From Omphiscola glabra (Eukaryota > Mollusca > Gastropoda > Lymnaeidae), in NCBI GenBank assembly GCA_964017045.1, contig OZ024808.1, positions 26,753,896 to 26,817,895 of the forward strand: 64,000 bases of DNA, written 5' to 3'. Below, piece by piece: positions 23,488-35,357 of the stretch. The notes below the pieces were generated by a model. The model saw nothing but the letters and a program-made list of their open reading frames with translations, was not told the DNA's origin and did not search any database. A program made the translations under genes and the position numbers. How positions within the stretch are numbered: the first letter of the stretch is position 1; every line of letters starts with the position of its first letter.

Positions 23488-26400
23488 CTCATGAAAGAGG
23501 TCAATAACAAAATGAGACCAATAATATGCATCGAATATTGGATAAGGAGATTTCCTTATGCAAGAGGTTAATAAAAAATTAAGACCAATAATATGCATCC
23601 ACTAATGGATAAGGAGTTTGCCTTATGCAAGAGGTTAATAAAAAATTAAGACCAATAATATGCATCCACTAATGGATAAGTAGATTGCCTTATGCAAGAG
23701 GTTAATAAAAAATTGAAACCAATAATATGCATCCACTAATGGATAAGGAGTTTGCCTTATGCAAGAGGTTAATAAAAAAATTGAGACCAATAATATGCAT
23801 CCACTAATGGATAAGGAGTTTGCCTTATGCAAGAGGTCAATAAAAAAATTGAGACCAATAATATGCATCCACTAATGGATAAGGAGTTTGCCTTATGCAA
23901 GAGGTTAATAAAAAATTGAGACCAATAATATGCACCCACTAATGGATAAGGAGTTTGCCTTATGCAAGAGGTTAATAAAAAAATTGAGACCAATAATATG
24001 CATCCACTAATGGATAAGGAGTTTGCCTTATGCAAGAGGTTAATAAAAAAATTGAGACCAATAATATGCATCCACTAATGGATAAGGAGTTTGCCTTATG
24101 CAGGAGGTTAATAAAAAAATTGAGACCAATAATATGCATCCACTAATGGATAAGGAGTTTGCCTTATGCAAGAGGTTAATAAAAAAATTGAGACCAATAA
24201 TATGCATCCACTAATGGATAAGGAGTTTGCCTTATGCAAGAGGTTAATAAAAAAATTGAGACCAACAATATGCATCCACTAATGGATAAGGAGCTTGCCT
24301 TATGCAAGAGGTTAATAAAAAAATTGAGACCACTAATATGCATCCACTAATGGATAAGGAGTTTGCCTTATGCAAGAGGTTAATAAAAAAATTGAGACCA
24401 ATAATATGCATCCACTAATGGATAAGAAGTTTGCCTTATGCAAGAGGTTAATACAAAAATTTAGACCAATAATATGCATCCACTAATTGATAAGGGGTTT
24501 GCCTTATGCAAGAGGTTAATAAAAAACATTGAGACCAATAATATGCATCCACTAATGGATAAAGAGTTTGCCTTATGCAAGAGGTTAATAAAAAAATTGA
24601 GACCAATAATATGCATCCATTAATGGATAAGGAGTTTGCCTTATGCAAGAGGTCAATAAAAAAATTGAGACCAATAATATGCATCCACTAATGGATAAGG
24701 AGTTTGCCTTATGCAAGAGGTTAATATAAAATTGAGACCAATAATATGCACCCACTAATGGATAAGGAGTTTGCCTTATGCAAGTGGTTAATAAAAAAAT
24801 TGAGACCAATAATATGCATCCACTAATGGATAAGGAGTTTGCCTTATGCAAGAGGTTAATAAAAAAATTGAGACCAATAATATGCATCCACTAATGGATA
24901 AGGAGTTTGCCTTATGCAAGAGGTTAATAAAAAAATTGAGACCAACAATATGCATCCACTAATGGATAAGGAGCTTGCCTTATGCAAGAGGTTAATAAAA
25001 AAAATTGAGACCAATAATAGGCATCCACTAATGGATAAGGAGTTTGCCTTATGCAAGAGGTTAATAAAAAAATTGAGACCAATAATATGCATCCACTAAT
25101 GGATAAGGAGTTTGCATTATGCAAGAGGTTAATATAAAATTGAGACCAATAATATGCACCCACTAATGGATAAGGAGTTTGCCTTATGCAAGAGGTTAAT
25201 AAAAAAAATTGAGACCAATAATATGCATCCACTAATGGATAAGGAGTTTGCCTTATGCAAGAGGTTAATAAAAAAAATGAGACCAATAATATGCATCCAC
25301 TAATGGATAAGGAGTTTGCCTTATGCAAGAGGTTAATAAAAAAATTGAGACCAATAATATGCATCCACTAATGGATAAGGAGTTTGCCTTATGCAAGAGG
25401 TTAATAAAAAAATTGAGACCAATAATATGCATCCACTAATGGATAAGGAGTTTGCCTTATGCAAGAGGTTAATAAAAAAATTGAGACCAATAATATGCAT
25501 CCACTAATGGATAAGAAGTTTGCCTTATGCAAGAGGTTAATACAAAAATTTAGACCAATAATATGCATCCACTAATTGATAAGGGGTTTGCCTTATGCAA
25601 GAGGTTAATAAAAAACATTGAGACCAATAATATGCATCCACTAATGGATAAAGAGTTTGCCTTATGCAAGAGGTTAATAAAAAAATTGAGACCATTAATA
25701 TGCATCCATTAATGGATAAGGAGTTTGCCTTATGCAAGAGGTCAATAAAAAAATTGAGACCAATAATATGCATCCACTAATGGATAAGGAGTTTGCCTTA
25801 TGCAAGAGGTTAATATAAAATTGAGACCAATAATATGCACCCACTAATGGATAAGGAGTTTGCCTTATGCAAGTGGTTAATAAAAAAATTGAGACCAATA
25901 ATATGCATCCACTAATGGATAAGGAGTTTGCCTTATGCAAGAGGTTAATAAAAAAATTGAGACCAATAATATGCATCCACTAATGGATAAGGAGTTTGCC
26001 TTATGCAAGAGGTCAATAAAAAAATTGAGACCAATAATATGCATCCACTAATGGATAAGGAGTTTGCCTTATGCAAGAGGTTAATAAAAAATTGAGACCA
26101 ATAATATGCACCCACTAATGGATAAGGAGTTTGCCTTATGCAAGAGGTTAATAAAAAAATTGAGACCAATAATATGCATCCACTAATGGATAAGGAGTTT
26201 GCCTTATGCAAGAGGTTAATAAAAAAATTGAGACCAATAATATGCATCCACTAATGGATAAGGAGTTTGCCTTATGCAGGAGGTTAATAAAAAAATTGAG
26301 ACCAATAATATGCATCCACTAATGGATAAGGAGTTTGCCTTATGCAAGAGGTTAATAAAAAAATTGAGACCAATAATATGCATCCACTAATGGATAAGGA

Positions 26401-26856
26401 GTTTGCCTTATGCAAGAGGTTAATAAAAAAATTGAGACCAACAATATGCATCCACTAATGGATAAGGAGCTTGCCTTATGCAAGAGGTTAATAAAAAAAA
26501 TTGAGACCAATAATATGCATCCACTAATGGATAAGGAGTTTGCCTTATGCAAGAGGTAAATAAAAAAATTGAGACCAATAATATGCATCCACTAATGGAT
26601 AAGGAGTTTGCCTTATGCAAGAGGTTAATAAAAAAATTGAGACCAATAATATGCATCCACTAATGGATAAGGAGCTTGCCTTATGCAAGAGGTTAATAAA
26701 AAAATTGAGACCAATAATATGCATCCACTAATGGATAAGAAGTTTGCCTTATGCAAGAGGTTGATAAAAAAATTTAGACCAATAATATGCATCCACTAAT
26801 GGATAAGGAGATTGCCTTATGCAAGAGGTTAATAACAAAATGAGACCAATAATATG
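23484..26856. repeat. 68-bp satellite, about 49 units
   Basis: Units contain TATGCATCCACTAATGGATA and GTTTGCCTTATGCAAGAGG. A-run length varies by one or two bases, so the minus frames (MHIIGLNFF...) break often. Rare variants recur as a block: ACTAATTGATAAGGGGTTTG appears near 24480 and 25568, and several neighbours recur at the same ~1,088-bp distance, equal to 16 units. Each unit holds TTGC-CTTAT-GCAA, a small palindromic word. Confidence 0.97.
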
Positions 26857-27854
26857 TCTAAGCGATTTCTTTTAACAGATCATAAACCCCTGGTTGCACT
26901 AAATAAAAAGAAGACACCAAATAATAACATCAAGGGATTTTCTTTAATATTACCGGTACAAGACTATCAAGGTGAAATAAAAATCAATAAAAGGTAAATC
27001 TAACACAGTGGCAGATTTTCCGTCAAGACGGATTGCATACAAAGACAATGACCAGGACACAGAGTTGAAAGACATCAGTCCGATGATTTAACTTTTGTGA
27101 AAACGGGGGTCACATGCACTATACATCATGTGATATACTTTAGTTGCTGACATTTGCCGAAATACACATGGAATGCTGTGAACATCTTTTAATGATGATT
27201 TTGTGTTATCACAGTCTATTGATGAGATTTATGTATTATTTATTGATTTAAGACACTATTTAGAGTTTGGCCTGAGAATAGAATGTCTTTAATGACGGGT
27301 TTAATGTAAGATTGAATAAAATAGAAGAAAATGTAGGAGAATATTTTCAGCACACAATCATATTTTGATACAATACAAGATGATGTGGGTATTTTCATTA
27401 CATACGATGCTGAATTATCCATTGGGGTGTAACATTAAGATAACCTACTGCATACGACGTGTTATTGTGATATAAAATCAACTTTTGTCTGTATTGACAT
27501 GGGTTCAAATCCCACTTGATATAATAATAAAAAATTCAGATGATGTCCATGATTTTGTAAATAAGTTTAGTACGACAGTGAGACAAAATTCGCTTTCTAT
27601 TGTTGACTATTGATATGACTTTTTGTTGAATTTTTTAAATAGTAATTTAAAAGTTAACATGAAAATTTTCATTAAAAGAAAACTGAAATGAAATTTTGTT
27701 GATGTGTATTAAGAGTAAGGTTGGCATACAATGATTATGTACGTGACATGTCAATGAATTGACAACTTGTTCATTGATATTTCAATTGTAACTCTAAATA
27801 ACATTTTTTTTAAAGGTTTAATGAGGAATCATATCTTACTTCATATGATGGGTA
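26857..27854. other. Unassigned AT-rich stretch
   Basis: No gene seen. GGGTTCAAATCCC at 27489 matches a pol III B box, but there is no A box or cloverleaf. Confidence 0.3.
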
Positions 27855-27980
27855 TCATCGTCATCATCATCATCATCATCATCAGGTCCCGTAGTCCTTC
27901 GACCGTTGGGGCGCCACAGATGACATGTACACTATTCTTCTCCATTCCTCTCGGTCTTCTGCCCTACGCATAGCATAGGT
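27855..27980 (-). mobile_element. LINE 3' end with (TGA)n tail
   Basis: The minus strand reads YAMRRAEDREEWRRIVYMSS then VAPQRSKDYGT and a TGA stop at 27882-27884. The stop is itself the first unit of a TGA microsatellite. The DREEWRRIV end is common in RTE-like non-LTR elements of invertebrates (recollection). It is a severely 5'-truncated copy. Confidence 0.7.
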
Positions 27981-28079
27981 ATACTTAGAAGATTATTTTT
28001 CTAAAAAGATTGGTTCCCAAACTTTTTTTATAGGGATGGGGTGTGTAACAATATAACTTCTTGTTCTGGTAAGGTACGT

Positions 28080-28470
28080 TGCATCATCCATGTACTGGCA
28101 TATGTGCAACGGTTGGGGAATTGATGCTGCCATCCTAACGGATCCTAGCAGATGCCAGGGCAGCCTTGAAGATTTCGATGGATGTCGAGTTCGCGGCGGT
28201 ATTGTCCAGGTGGTTCCAAGCGATTATTGTGCGTGGAAAGAATGATTGTTTATGATGCACTGTGTTACTCCGAGGCACAGTGAAGCATTTGCTATTGTTC
28301 CGGGTGTAATTGCTCATGGGGTTGTCAGAGGTTAAGTCAGTGTTAAGTGACTGATTGGCTCTGATTAATCGACTTTGTGTGTAATATTTTGATGTTGGAT
28401 GGAATCAATTGAGAGGCAACACATGTAGAGATATAAGTGACGAGTTTAGACAGCCATGTTAAAAGAGGTC
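28080..28470 (-). pseudogene. LINE reverse transcriptase C-terminal fragment
   Basis: The minus frame at 28135-28317 reads NYTRNNSKCF, then HHKQSFFPRTIIAWNHLDNT and TSIEIFKAAL. This is the typical end of many non-LTR reverse transcriptases (SFFPRTI.DWN.L followed by E.FK..L). Upstream codons are broken, and no palm motif is present. Confidence 0.75.
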
Positions 28471-28518
28471 GCGTTATGAGTCGGTGCTATAGTTAAGTGT
28501 GTGATAATGGAGAGGACA

Positions 28519-28930
28519 GTAAGATACGAAAAGATAAGATTAGATAGCTTTATTGATCCAAATAAATGGAAGTTTGTTTTTTGTCATTCATCGTTCATAT
28601 TTTTTGTTTCTGTCCTGAAAATGCTTATTTGAGTTTTCCACTGTTCCTTCAAATGAGTCTGAGACAAGACATTCGGCTTGTAATTGTGCGCTAATAATAA
28701 CTGGTGAGTTCTTGGGTGGGAAAAGAGTCTTGGATTTATGTTTGAACGGAGTTCTCGTTTTTCCTCTTCAAGAACACGAACACATTTTTGCCTGTGGCAA
28801 ATTTGTCTTTGAATAGTTGTTAAGATCTTGCCATTTATTTACAAGATAGCGTATCAATTTTTTCTAAAATATCGGATATGGATTTGTCTTGGTTTATGGC
28901 AAAGATCTCAAACAGTGCCATGTAGTCGCC
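28519..28930 (-). mobile_element. Retroelement 3' region with ATCTT tail
   Basis: On the minus strand ATTTGGATCAATAAAGC is followed by TATCTAATCTTATCTT, a pattern of LINE 3' ends: AATAAA, then a short tandem tail. Upstream, a broken frame reads NQDKSISDILEKIDTLSCK, KDKFATGKNVFVFLKRK and ECLVSDSFEGTVENSNKHFQ with two stops. The protein family is not recognised. Confidence 0.5.
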
Positions 28931-29689
28931 GTTCCTCGCGATACAAAAACACCATATTATTATTATTAGTTGTAACATAACAGAATGTTCTTGTATCTTC
29001 AGCATGTTATCTAATACTTTATTAATATGAATGCGGCTACCACTCTCACTGTCATCCCTAATTATGATGCCGTCTCATTTATCTCAAGAATTGAACAGGT
29101 CCGATTATATACATCACACAGTTCTTTATTATCCAAATAATTGGTACAAATATGGTCCTTGAAATTATTACATCCATGTAACTGTTAAAGTTACTACAAC
29201 ATAAGAAATATTACACACTTTAATATTTTATCCATGAATTAACATCACACTCAAACATGGCCTCCACCCATCTCTGACCAAAGACCGTGCACACTGTCGC
29301 TCACAAAAAAATCATGACTTCCTCATTCGCCACAAAATTAGTTCTCCTTATTCTCATCATGTGATTAAATCACTACGCCACCGTGAATAGAAATAAATAA
29401 TACTGTCATGTGACTGAGTACCGTTAACTCGTTGTGTTACAGTAGTCAAAGAGATGAAACACATTCAAAGCACCGTGATTAAAAAGAAAACTTTATAAAA
29501 ACCTCTAAACTATTACGAAAACTGAAAAATATGCATTATATTATTATTATGTAATATTTATGATTTAGTTATCCACTGAATCGATAATTCATTTGACTAA
29601 GGTGATACTATCTTATGTGGCAGTGACTGTTTAGTTAGATTCAGCTGACTAGCAGCATTGCATTAAAAAAAACAATAGGGTGAACGGTT
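28931..29689. other. Unassigned AT-rich stretch
   Basis: No supported feature. Confidence 0.3.
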
Positions 29690-30290
29690 ACAATGATGTT
29701 CAAGTCTACATTTTGAGCTGGTAGCACAATTAGTTGATAATGTTCAAGTCTACATTTTGAGCTGGTAGCACAATTAGTTGATAATGTTCAAGTCTACATT
29801 TTGAGCTGGTAGCACAATTAGTTGATAATGTTCAAGTTTACATTTTGAGCTGGTAGCACAATTAGTTGATAATGTTCAAGTCTACATTTTGAGCTGGTAG
29901 CACAATTAGTTGATAATGTTCAAGTCTACATTTTGAGCTGGTAGCACAATTAGTTGATAATGTTCAAGTCTACATTTTGAGCTGGTAGCACAATTAGTTG
30001 ATAATGTTCAAGTCTATATTTTGAGCTGGTAGCACAATTATTTGATGATTTTCAAGACTATTTGGGGAGCTGATAGCACAATGAGTAGATCGTATTCAAT
30101 TCTATATTGGGAGCTGGTAGCACATTTAGTTAATGATGGTCCAGACTATTTGGGGAGCTGGTAGCACAATTAGTTGATCATGCTCAAGTCTATATTGAGA
30201 GCTGGTAGCACAATTAGTTGATCATGTTCAAGTCTATATTGAGAGCTGTTAGCACAAATAGTTGATCAAGTTCAAGTCTATTTTGGGAGC
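29690..30290. repeat. 44-bp tandem repeat, about 13 copies
   Basis: Units start GTTCAAGTCTACATTTTGAG and contain CTGGTAGCACAATTAGTTGA. The first eight are nearly identical; the rest decay to the right, where the array joins the ATATCGC flank. Confidence 0.96.
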
Positions 30291-30329
30291 TTATTTGGGG
30301 AATATTAAATAAAATATGCACAATGAGAT

Positions 30330-30460
30330 TCTTTTCCTAAAAAATATCGCAAGTGCTTTTGGTTATTGTCTTTTGTTTTTCTAAAAATTTTGGTGAAATA
30401 CATCTGCGGCGTAAAAGCGGGTGGTGTATTAGATTAATATTAGGGGCGTGAGAAAAATTA
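30330..30460. repeat. Right flank of the 69-bp locus, copy III
   Basis: AAAAAATATCGCAAGTGC, a T-rich block, then CTGCGGCGTAAAAGCGGGTGG matches 11550-11690 and 30880-30975. Here it sits beside the unrelated 44-bp array instead of the 69-bp array. Confidence 0.65.
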
Positions 30461-30478
30461 TGTGGTTACAAGTCTTGA

Positions 30479-30566
30479 AAGGGGGGGGGGGGGAGCACTA
30501 ATTTGGAATTTTATAATGTGCGTATGCTTGTTTAGTTAAACTTTTATCGACTCCCCCCCCCCCTTT
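30479..30566. repeat. G-run and C-run facing each other
   Basis: A run of about 14 G at 30480-30494 is followed about 60 bp later by about 13 C at 30551-30563. The two could pair as a hairpin or form quadruplex/i-motif structures. They are also error-prone sequencing sites. Confidence 0.7.
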
Positions 30567-30614
30567 TTTACAAATCAATTGTTTTTAGTTGCTGTTTAAT
30601 AGAATCCTTTATAT

Positions 30615-30975
30615 TAAATTCGCTTTTTGTTCGTGGCTGGCTGGAAAAATCTTCTGACTGCTAACTCACCCACTTTCAGTCAACCCATCAAGCAGAAAGT
30701 TGGCATTTAAAATTGTTGTCGATGACAACACCCTTTTTTGGTAATGTCATTCCCATCCCCCAACCATAACCCCAAAAAACAGTGTTTCCTTTTTTTGGCA
30801 AGGAGAATATAAAGGAAATATGACGACACTGATTTCATGAAATAAAATTCCCGATAACAGCACCAAATTATATTCTATAAAAAATATCGCGAGTGCGTTT
30901 GTGTGTAAGTTTAATAAGTTCTTTGTTTTCTAGAAGTAGTTGGTGAAATAAATCTGCGTGTGAAAGTGGATGTTT
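30615..30975. repeat. Single-unit relative of the 69-bp satellite locus
   Basis: A left flank (TTCGCTTTTTGTTCGTGGCT, CCCCCAACC, T-run), one diverged 69-bp unit at about 30817-30885 (contains AAAATTCCCGATAACAGCAC) and a right flank (AAATATCGCGAGTGCGTTTG) are in the same order as around 8173-11568. This is an unexpanded state of that locus. Confidence 0.75.
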
Positions 30976-31200
30976 AAGTCATCGACCAGCTTATATGAAG
31001 GACTTGTATTATTGATGTGAAGCTATATCTTAAACCTGGCCAGGAGTCGCCCTAACACCATTAAAAGTATTGATTCGACACGAGTTTTAAGATGCGGCTG
31101 ATGGTGGACAACATTAGGTTTATTACAGCAATGTAAGGATATTTCGATGCTACGGTTTCGGCGGACATCTATTTTAAGCGCCTTGCGAGTATCATCATGA

Positions 31201-31478
31201 CATCCCTAGTATCATTTGACCCATCAGCACATCCCTAGTGTCGTTTGACCCATCAGCACATCCCTAGTGTCGTTTGACCCATCAGCACATCCCTAGTGTC
31301 GTTTGACCCATCAGCACATCCCTAGTGTCATTTGACCCATCAGCACATCCCTAGTATCATTTGACCCATCAGCACATCCCTAGTATCATTTGACCCATCA
31401 GCACATCCCTAGTGTAGTTTGACCCATCAGCACATCCCTAGTATCATTTGACCCATCAGCACATCCCTAGTGTCGTTT
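31201..31478. repeat. 29-bp minisatellite, about 10 copies
   Basis: Units are CATCCCTAGTGTCGTTTGAC plus CCATCAGCA, with GTCG/ATCA variants. Confidence 0.95.
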
Positions 31479-31548
31479 GACACAGCAACAGCCATGGCAT
31501 GCAACACCATATGTCTATCAGGGTTTTTTTCAGGGTAATGTTACTGGT

Positions 31549-31745
31549 CAAAGGTCTCCCATATATTCGTAGTGTTCAGTTACCTCCCATATAATCGTAG
31601 TGTTCAGTTACCTCCCATATATTCGTAGTGTCAAGCTACCTCCCATATATTCGTAGGGTTCAGTTACCTCCCATATATTCGTAATGTTAAGTTACCTCTT
31701 ATACATTCGTAATGTTAAGTTATCTCCTATGTATTTGTACTTTTC
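31549..31745. repeat. About 28-bp minisatellite, 7 copies
   Basis: Units contain ACCTCCCATATATTCGTAGT. Confidence 0.93.
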
Positions 31746-31809
31746 AGTCATCGATTTCCATCAGCCAATAAGACTTAAAATGCTATAATGTTCCGATCAA
31801 AACTCAAAG

Positions 31810-32161
31810 CCAACATCTCAACGTATAGTTCACCATCCAACATCTCAACGTATAGTTCACCATCCAACATCTCAACGTATAGTTCACCATCCAACATCTC
31901 AACGTATAGTTCACCATCCAACATCTCAACGTATAGTTCACCATCCAACATCTCAACGTATAGTTCACCATCCAACATCTCAACGTATAGTTCACCATCC
32001 AACATCTCAACGTATAGTTCACCATCCAACATCTCAACGTATAGTTCACCATCCAACATCTCAACGTATAGTTCACCATCCAACATCTCAACGTATAGTT
32101 CACCACCCAACATCTCAACGTATAGTTCACCATCCAACATCTCAACGTATAGTTCACCATC
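31810..32161. repeat. 27-bp minisatellite, 13 copies
   Basis: Units are CCAACATCTCAACGTATAGT plus TCACCAT, nearly perfect. 27 is 9 codons, which explains the open frames on both strands here. Confidence 0.97.
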
Positions 32162-32446
32162 TTGATCCAGGCACAGCTTCAACAATAGATTTAACCATGT
32201 GCTGTTTACAATAAATGTTGTTTTGAATTGGGATTTGGGGGGGGGCGGTTGTGGGATTGGTCCCCATAGTTAAACGCTTGTTTAGAGATAGGAATGACCT
32301 TAAGCAATTTATAAATTCAACAGCCTTATTCAAGCTGCAGTGTTCCCAGACAACAATTGTAGTTGATATGAGTGCATTTTGCTCTATTTCCAATCTGAAT
32401 AAAGGCGTGTTAACTGTGTTCTATCTGCTTTGAAACCAATTGGGAA

Positions 32447-32595
32447 ATACAGATGGAGTAGAAGAAGGAGAGACAGATGGTGTAGAAGAAGGAGAGACAG
32501 ATGGCGTAGAAGAAGGAGAGACAGATGGAGTAGAAGGAGACACAGATAGAGCAGAAGAAGGAGAGACATATGGAGTGGAAGGAGTGACTTACGAT
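32447..32595. repeat. 24-bp GA-rich array, about 6 copies
   Basis: Units are like ACAGATGGTGTAGAAGAAGG plus AGAG. Length and sequence match the larger array at 41905-42830. Confidence 0.93.
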
Positions 32596-32602
32596 GTGAC
32601 TT

Positions 32603-32775
32603 CCAAATGTTAGGATTTTCATAAAATTAAGACTTCAGATATTAGGATCTTCATAATGTTAAGACTTCACAAATTAGGATCTTCATAACGTTAACAATTC
32701 AGATATTAGATCTTCATAATGTTAACAATTCAGATATTAGGATTTTCATAACATTAAGAATTCACATATTTGGAA
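32603..32775. repeat. About 32-bp array, 5-6 copies
   Basis: Units contain TTAGGATCTTCATAATGTTA. The counterpart is at 43170-43345. Confidence 0.85.
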
Positions 32776-33682
32776 TTTTGTAAAACTTAAAGTATTACCT
32801 GCTAGTGTCGTAATGATCGTTTGATATTAAACACCGAATAAACCAACTAATCAAGACAGCTAGGAACATAACACAAACTAAACATCCTTCACTTGGAGAA
32901 CTATTTGAAGATAGATGTTTTAGTAAAACTAAACACATTTTGGATGATACATCCCACCCTCTTTATCACATACACTTAGGATTGGCCCATTTGGGACGAA
33001 TTCTTTCTCTCACAGCGCGGACTGAAAGATAAAAAAAGTTATTTTGTTCCCCAATCTGTACGTATTTACCAGTGTGCTCCCCGTGAAGTCATAAATCTTA
33101 ATGAGAACTAAGAAATCCCTAATATGGCTAAGAGAATTCACTGAAGGGCTGTTTATTTAACTAGTGAAATAATTTAACGTAGATGTGTTGTGTTCAAATT
33201 GTTTTTTTTTTATTTAGGTGTCGAAAATGTACAATGCAATCAAAAAACATTTCCATTTGTTTGGATCAATCTTATCTTATATTATCTTATCTTAATATTA
33301 TAATTTTTTTCCAGATTTTGTGACTTGAAGATCAGTTTGGAATGTGTTAGCGCTTGTTTCGCGTACGAGGCTATCATGAAATATGACAAGTTATGTTGTT
33401 TTCAGACAGCCATCCCTTGACATAGCTGATGTAATTAGACCTCACAAAGGTGTAAGGGCATACAATTTCTTTAGGGTTCAAGGTGATGCAGAACACAAAC
33501 CCCTTAAGGAAGCTGTAATAAAAATCAAGATAATTGAATTGAAAGCAATATTTAGATTAAACGACAAAAGACTCAAATGATAAGCTGCATTTAAATTCTA
33601 TTTTATTCAGTCTCAATGAAAAACAATGAGGATATCACAACGTCTGGATGTTTGGTGAATAAATGTGATCCCTGACAGCACC
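32776..33682. other. Conserved part of the segmental duplication, no gene
   Basis: 33340-33580 aligns with 44770-45000 and 33590-33670 with 47730-47825. The plus frame at 33383-33580 is broken in the other copy, so it is not a conserved gene. A TTTGGATCAAT...ATCTTATCTT stretch near 33263 resembles a LINE tail on the plus strand. Confidence 0.5.
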
Positions 33683-33835
33683 CCCCTCTCTCTCTCTCTC
33701 TCTCTCGATCTCTCTCTCTCTCTCGATCTCTCTCTCTCTCTCTCTCTCGATCTCTCTCTCTCTCTCTCTCGATCTCTCTCTCTCTCTCTCGATCTCTCTC
33801 TCGATCTCTCTCTCTTTCTTGCGTTCTCTCCCCGT
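33683..33835. repeat. (CT)n tract with GA interruptions
   Basis: A CT microsatellite interrupted by TCGATC at intervals. The orthologous tract in copy B is at 47828-48330. Confidence 0.95.
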
Positions 33836-34281
33836 ATCTAGCTCCCCCACTCCTTTACGTTCTCTCTCCCCTCTCTGTCTCCTTGTTTCTTTTAATCTTT
33901 CCCGTCTTATATTAATATCTATAATATTTACCTAACCTACGATGTTTTATTCAATAACTATAATATTGTCTTGTCCTAAACGATTTCTTTAACAACTATA
34001 AAGTTGTGTTTAATAACTGTAATGTCTTCCTGTCCTACGATGCTTTATTTAGTAGCTATAATTTTGTCATGTCCTTTATTTATACAATATTAAAGCTTTG
34101 ATTAAAAAATTATATTTATCTTAAAAATATATCGTTTCTTTAAACTAAAAACACTTTGGGTTTTTTTTGGTTGGGGGGGGTCGTTAGGGAAAAAATATGG
34201 GGGGGGGGGGATTACAAATATATTTGGATTAAATTAATTTAAATATAATGGAACGATATGCAAATTCTCAAGCCATCTTAC
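33836..34281. other. Duplicated intron-like sequence
   Basis: Contains decayed relatives of the 49000-49400 array and G-runs at 34164 and 34200, matching the position of the G-rich array 49618-50392. Confidence 0.5.
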
Positions 34282-35268
34282 CTACAGAGTGTGACGGGGT
34301 CCTTCTGAAAGTTCTCATCTACTGTACCCAGTAGCTTCATCACGCAACTATTTGTTATATTACTGTTAACAGTACAGCCTGTGTCGGTGCACACTACAAT
34401 ATCAAATTATAATTATTTACATACATATTTCCTCATCATTTTGTATTTTTAATAAGTGCATCCTTACATTCTTTACAAAACAATAATCATGCGTATGAGA
34501 CCTATTACTAAATATCACAGTACACATTAAAAATCATCATATCACTTACAAATCATTATATCACTTAAAAATGATATATACGTTAAAAATCATTATATCA
34601 ATTAAAAATAATATGAACTTAAAAATCATTATATCACTTAAAATCATAGCACTTAAAAATCATCATATTACTGACAAATCATCATATCACTTAGAAATCA
34701 TCATATCACTTACAAATCATCATATCACTTAAAAATTATCATATCACTTACAAATCCTTATATCAATTACAAATCATTATATCACTTAATAAACTAATAT
34801 ATAAGGGTTCAAAAATATTTTAAAAATTATCAAAAACAAGGCCTTTTATTCTCCTGCAGATCAAACCTATTGCCCCATTCAAAGTTAAGGGCAAGTTTAG
34901 GCTCAACTTATGTATCATGCATTGTTTAGTTTTAAATTTAAATAAAATAAATATAGCTTATGACGTCAGTGCAGTGTGAAAGATTAGACACTCGGTGTAT
35001 TTTTAACTTGTTCAAAGTCTATTTCGTTTATATTTATGCTAGAAAAAGTCCATTTTACAACCAAGTTGTCGGTAAATGAATATTCCTTAGAATAATTAAC
35101 CTTCAAAATAAAGTATGATACTGATGCAATTGCATATTTTTATTATTCTCAATGCATATGTTTGAACATATCAAGACGATATGTGAATCATCACAACGTT
35201 ATATGTAAATAAACAGACCCACCGTATGACATGGCACAGCATATCAGGAGAATCACGACTTTCAACAT
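34282..35268 (-). CDS. Gene A: first two coding exons of a small secreted Cys protein (partial)
   Basis: Exon 1 (35268-35223) starts ATG and encodes MLKVVILLICCAMSY plus one base, a hydrophobic signal peptide, ending at donor G|GTGGGTCTG. Exon 2 (34393-34282) follows acceptor GATATTGTAG and ends at donor TGTAG|GTAAGATGG. Joined, it continues V-CTDTGCTVNSNITNSCVMKL and LGTVDENFQKDPVTLC, giving C-x4-C-x9-C-x19-C. Phases 1 and 2 are kept. Gene B (50439-51450) has the same start, splice sites and phases; its exon 2 is 6 bp shorter, so the frame is conserved. That pattern supports real coding. Later exons are not found nearby; the exon at 5718-5860 has a compatible phase. The likely product is an extracellular disulfide-bonded protein of unknown role. 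Confidence 0.7.
34525..34800. repeat. About 19-bp degenerate minisatellite
   Basis: Units are like ATCATCATATCACTTACAA. It lies in the intron or downstream flank of gene A; similar words occur sparsely near 50700-50800 in copy B. Confidence 0.85.
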
Positions 35269-35349
35269 TGTCTTCTGATGTAGATGATGATTACTGCTTC
35301 TGCTTTGGCACTCCTCTCCTGTTTGTATGACAGCATGAAAATACTGGGT

Positions 35350-35357
35350 CTTATATA
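35350..35357 (-). promoter_or_regulatory. TATA box of gene A
   Basis: TATATAAG lies about 82 bp upstream of the ATG on the minus strand, within sequence conserved between the two gene copies. Transcription would be expected to start about 30 bp downstream, giving a short 5' leader. In gene B the matching site is TATATGCG. Confidence 0.55.

Noticed and set aside
23484..26856. CRISPR-like array
   Set aside because: Units are contiguous 68-bp satellites with no unique spacers, in a eukaryotic genome.
27480..27510. tRNA or pol III gene
   Set aside because: A lone B-box match (GGTTCAAATCC) with no A box, no acceptor stem and no cloverleaf.
31775..32185. Frames of DGELYVEML / NISTYSSPS repeats
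   Set aside because: A 27-bp unit gives open frames on both strands; no gene context.
33383..33580. 65-codon plus frame as a gene
   Set aside because: The homologous region at 44830-45000 in the other duplicate has stops and indels, so the frame is not conserved.
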